Below are positions 62,519 through 64,000 of a stretch of DNA of 64,000 nucleotides, one piece after another. The notes below the pieces were generated by a model, which saw nothing but the letters and a program-made list of their open reading frames with translations, did no database searches and was not told the origin of the DNA. The stretch spans positions 1-64,000 of the forward strand of contig CANGBC010000007.1 of the NCBI GenBank assembly GCA_947452005.1, in the 5' to 3' direction. Within the stretch, counting starts at the first letter, position 1; each line of letters opens with the position of its first letter. Made by a program: the position numbers and the translations under genes. Source of the DNA: Beijerinckiaceae bacterium (GTDB lineage Bacteria > Pseudomonadota > Alphaproteobacteria > Rhizobiales > Beijerinckiaceae).

Positions 62519-62899
62519 TCAGCGCGTGTGGCGCGACATTTCTTCTATCAAGGCGCGGCCGAGCTCTTCCAGGCGGAAAGGCTTTTGCACCACACCATGA
62601 TTTTTGTGCGCTGCGGGAACACCCGTCTCGCCATAGCCTGTGGTGAAGATGAACGGCACGTTCCGGCGTGCCAGTTCATCGGCGACGCGGTCGATCTTTT
62701 CAGTACCAAGGTTCACGTCGAGCAAAGCGGCATCGATCTCGATTTGGGCAATCAACCCCAAAGCGGCCTCGATCTGCGAGGCTGTGCCAGCGATCATGCA
62801 GGCCAGCTCACCCAGCATGTCTTCGAGGGTCATGGCGATCATCGGCTCATCCTCGACGATGAGAATGCGGCAACCCGAAAGTCCAGCTTCATCGCTCAT
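62519..62899 (-). CDS. Single-domain response regulator (FATGUY-type receiver)
   Basis: A 126-residue receiver-only protein. The acidic pocket is ILIVEDEPMIA, the phosphoacceptor is the Asp in LLDVNLG, and the conserved Lys is in VVQKPFRLEEL. The segment PFIFTTGYGE matches the PFxFATGYG motif of the alphaproteobacterial FATGUY receiver family, which works in stress signalling. No histidine kinase gene is nearby. Start at the ATG at 62899; an upstream in-frame ATG at 62938 is possible. Confidence 0.85.
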   Translation of the reverse strand: MSDEAGLSGCRILIVEDEPMIAMTLEDMLGELACMIAGTASQIEAALGLIAQIEIDAALLDVNLGTEKIDRVADELARRNVPFIFTTGYGETGVPAAHKNHGVVQKPFRLEELGRALIEEMSRHTR

Positions 62900-62985
62900 G
62901 GCATCAATCCAGACGTTCCCCACGCCAATCGGTGACATTGGCGGTAGAGCCCGCCAGATGCAAGCTCAGCGGGCATCCTTGGGCG

Positions 62986-63366
62986 TCAGGTTGAACGATC
63001 TGGCTTGAGCCGCAAGGCCGCGTCCAGGCTCGCCGTCAGCCAGCCCGCGATCATCAGAAACCCGCCAGATGGCGCCGCCATGGGAAACAAAGCCTGCTGG
63101 GCGAGGCTGCGGATGGTGATGTCGCCACAAAAGAGCAGGGCGCCGGCGAGCGTCAGGGCTGCGGCCAATGTGCCGGTGCGGGTCGGCGCGCCACGCGTCA
63201 GAGCGATGATCAGGGCCGCGTGGATGAGGGCGAAGACCGCCGCCGTGCGCAAATTCTCACCATACCCACCATGCGCCGCCACAGCCGCGCCCGCCACGCC
63301 GCTGGCACCCAGGAGGCCGGCCAGAACGGTCAGAAGGCGATTGGACAGGGTCAGAAAAGCAGGCAT
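62986..63366 (-). CDS. DUF423-family membrane protein
   Basis: A 126-residue protein with four hydrophobic segments (LLTVLAGLLGASGVAGAAVA, then AAVFALIHAALIIALTR). The AHGGYGENLRTAA segment matches the DUF423 (YgdD/TMEM256) family, a small membrane family of unknown function. The ATG at 63366 is the first family-like start; the frame upstream is low-complexity. Confidence 0.8.
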   Translation of the reverse strand: MPAFLTLSNRLLTVLAGLLGASGVAGAAVAAHGGYGENLRTAAVFALIHAALIIALTRGAPTRTGTLAAALTLAGALLFCGDITIRSLAQQALFPMAAPSGGFLMIAGWLTASLDAALRLKPDRST

Positions 63367-63382
63367 CGGGCATCCCAAGGGT

Positions 63383-63895
63383 TCAGGCTGCCGAGCGGTA
63401 GCGCTCCTTGCGCAGGCGGGCAAGGGGGCTACGGCTCCAGGCCGGGCTAGGGACGATGACAGGTTGTCGCTTGTTGCTCACCGCCAGCCAAGGCCCACGG
63501 ACAGGCAAACGGCCCGCTATCATATCCAGCAGCATCGGCAGTTGCATGAGCCCGGTGTCTCTCAGCAACGCGCCCCACGGTCCAATGGTTCCGTTCAGCC
63601 GCCGGATCTGAAACAAAGTGACCGAGGTGGCCGCCCCGGATAGCTGCAATCTGCGTTGCCGCACGAAGATCGGGCGGCCGGTCTCCAGGCGCAGGACTAG
63701 CGCGATGCCCAAGAAGAGCGAGGAGAGCAAAAGCCCAGTCACGCAGGCAAGAGCCTGTTGCCAGAGAACATGAGCCAAAATCAGTTTTCTTATGGAATTG
63801 AGGCGATTACGCAACATGCCTGAACAAACTTGTGAGATCTTTTTGGGGCCGTTCATAAGTGATCTTTTATTGCCAAGGCTCAATTTGGCAGTCAA
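63383..63895 (-). CDS. Divergent short sugar-transferase homologue
   Basis: A 170-residue protein with one membrane helix (LACVTGLLLSSLFLGIALVL). The pattern RLETGRPIFVRQRRLQ, then FQIRRLNGTIGPWGALLRDT and MQLPMLLDMIAGRLPVRGP, aligns with the end of bacterial undecaprenyl-phosphate sugar transferases (ExoY/WcaJ type). The normally conserved Asp-Glu in the LDELPQ motif is replaced by MQLPM, so catalysis is doubtful. The family is usually about 200 residues or more, so this is short as well as diverged. Confidence 0.6.
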   Translation of the reverse strand: MTAKLSLGNKRSLMNGPKKISQVCSGMLRNRLNSIRKLILAHVLWQQALACVTGLLLSSLFLGIALVLRLETGRPIFVRQRRLQLSGAATSVTLFQIRRLNGTIGPWGALLRDTGLMQLPMLLDMIAGRLPVRGPWLAVSNKRQPVIVPSPAWSRSPLARLRKERYRSAA

Positions 63896-63959
63896 GGGGC
63901 GTTAACCGACCCCTAACTATGTTGGCATCTACTGGCTGTATCGAGTCGGGAGTTGGGCC

Positions 63960-64000
63960 ATGAGCCGCGTAACGCAGTCGTATTCCATGGAATTTGGGGC
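63960..64000 (+). CDS. Start of an unidentified gene, cut by window end
   Basis: Thirteen codons beginning MSRVTQSYSMEFG are visible. GGGAG lies seven bases before the ATG at 63960, a strong ribosome-binding site. The rest lies beyond the window, so no function can be assigned. It is divergent from the sugar-transferase homologue, so the 64-bp gap should hold promoters for both. Confidence 0.5.
   Translation, partial: MSRVTQSYSMEFG

Overview
This window looks like chromosomal DNA of a high-GC alphaproteobacterium, most likely order Hyphomicrobiales (Rhizobiales). The evidence is gene order and content typical of that group: pyrE-pdxJ..lepB-rnc-era-recO-parC, ldtR-ldtP, glyA-nrdR-ribD-ribE-ribH-nusB-thiL, hppA, and a YceD-like gene-plsX-fabH-ihfA-merR run. 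Other supporting genes are a leucyl/arginyl-tRNA-protein transferase, a cytochrome bc1 chaperone and an HU protein with an Ala/Lys/Pro-rich tail. I cannot name a genus from the sequence alone.

Layout. 1-13.4 kb is housekeeping: the end of an ABC exporter, pyrimidine and vitamin B6 genes, a vapBC toxin-antitoxin pair, signal peptidase, RNase III, Era, RecO and topoisomerase IV. On the minus strand follow a protein transferase, two unknown envelope genes and HemB. 13.4-21.9 kb holds cell-wall cross-linking (LdtR/LdtP), one-carbon metabolism (GlyA), NrdR, riboflavin synthesis, NusB and ThiL. 21.9-24.8 kb is a small accessory block (isochorismatase-like hydrolase, carboxymuconolactone-decarboxylase-like protein, ThiM). 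24.8-32.6 kb returns to core genes: the proton-pumping pyrophosphatase with a structured leader, a BamE-like lipoprotein, bc1 chaperone, fatty-acid initiation, IHF-alpha and tRNA-Pro.

32.6-49.1 kb is accessory and mostly catabolic: an Hsp70-like ATPase, FAD monooxygenase, Rieske oxygenase, short-chain dehydrogenase, UbiD-type decarboxylase, molybdenum hydroxylase large and small subunits, alpha/beta hydrolase, cupin, and three solute-binding proteins that have no transporter subunits nearby. Inside it, 35.2-36.9 kb is a visibly AT-richer two-gene insert. It encodes a small exported Cys-rich protein and a 436-residue protein with a Vps62/DUF946-like core and a Ser/Thr-rich beta region reminiscent of pore-forming proteins. 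This is the most unusual locus in the window.

49.2-64 kb has a three-gene envelope operon, an aldose-epimerase-like gene, folD, a PotABC-like importer without its binding protein, an AsmA-like protein, an RND efflux pump with adaptor, a single-domain receiver, a DUF423 protein and a divergent short sugar-transferase homologue.

Ten copies of an 61-98 bp palindromic element with 12-bp ends (CGTCATTGCGAG / CTCGCAATGACG, the end varying slightly) are scattered between genes. All positions, motifs and repeats were read by eye; family names rest on recognised motifs, not on searches.
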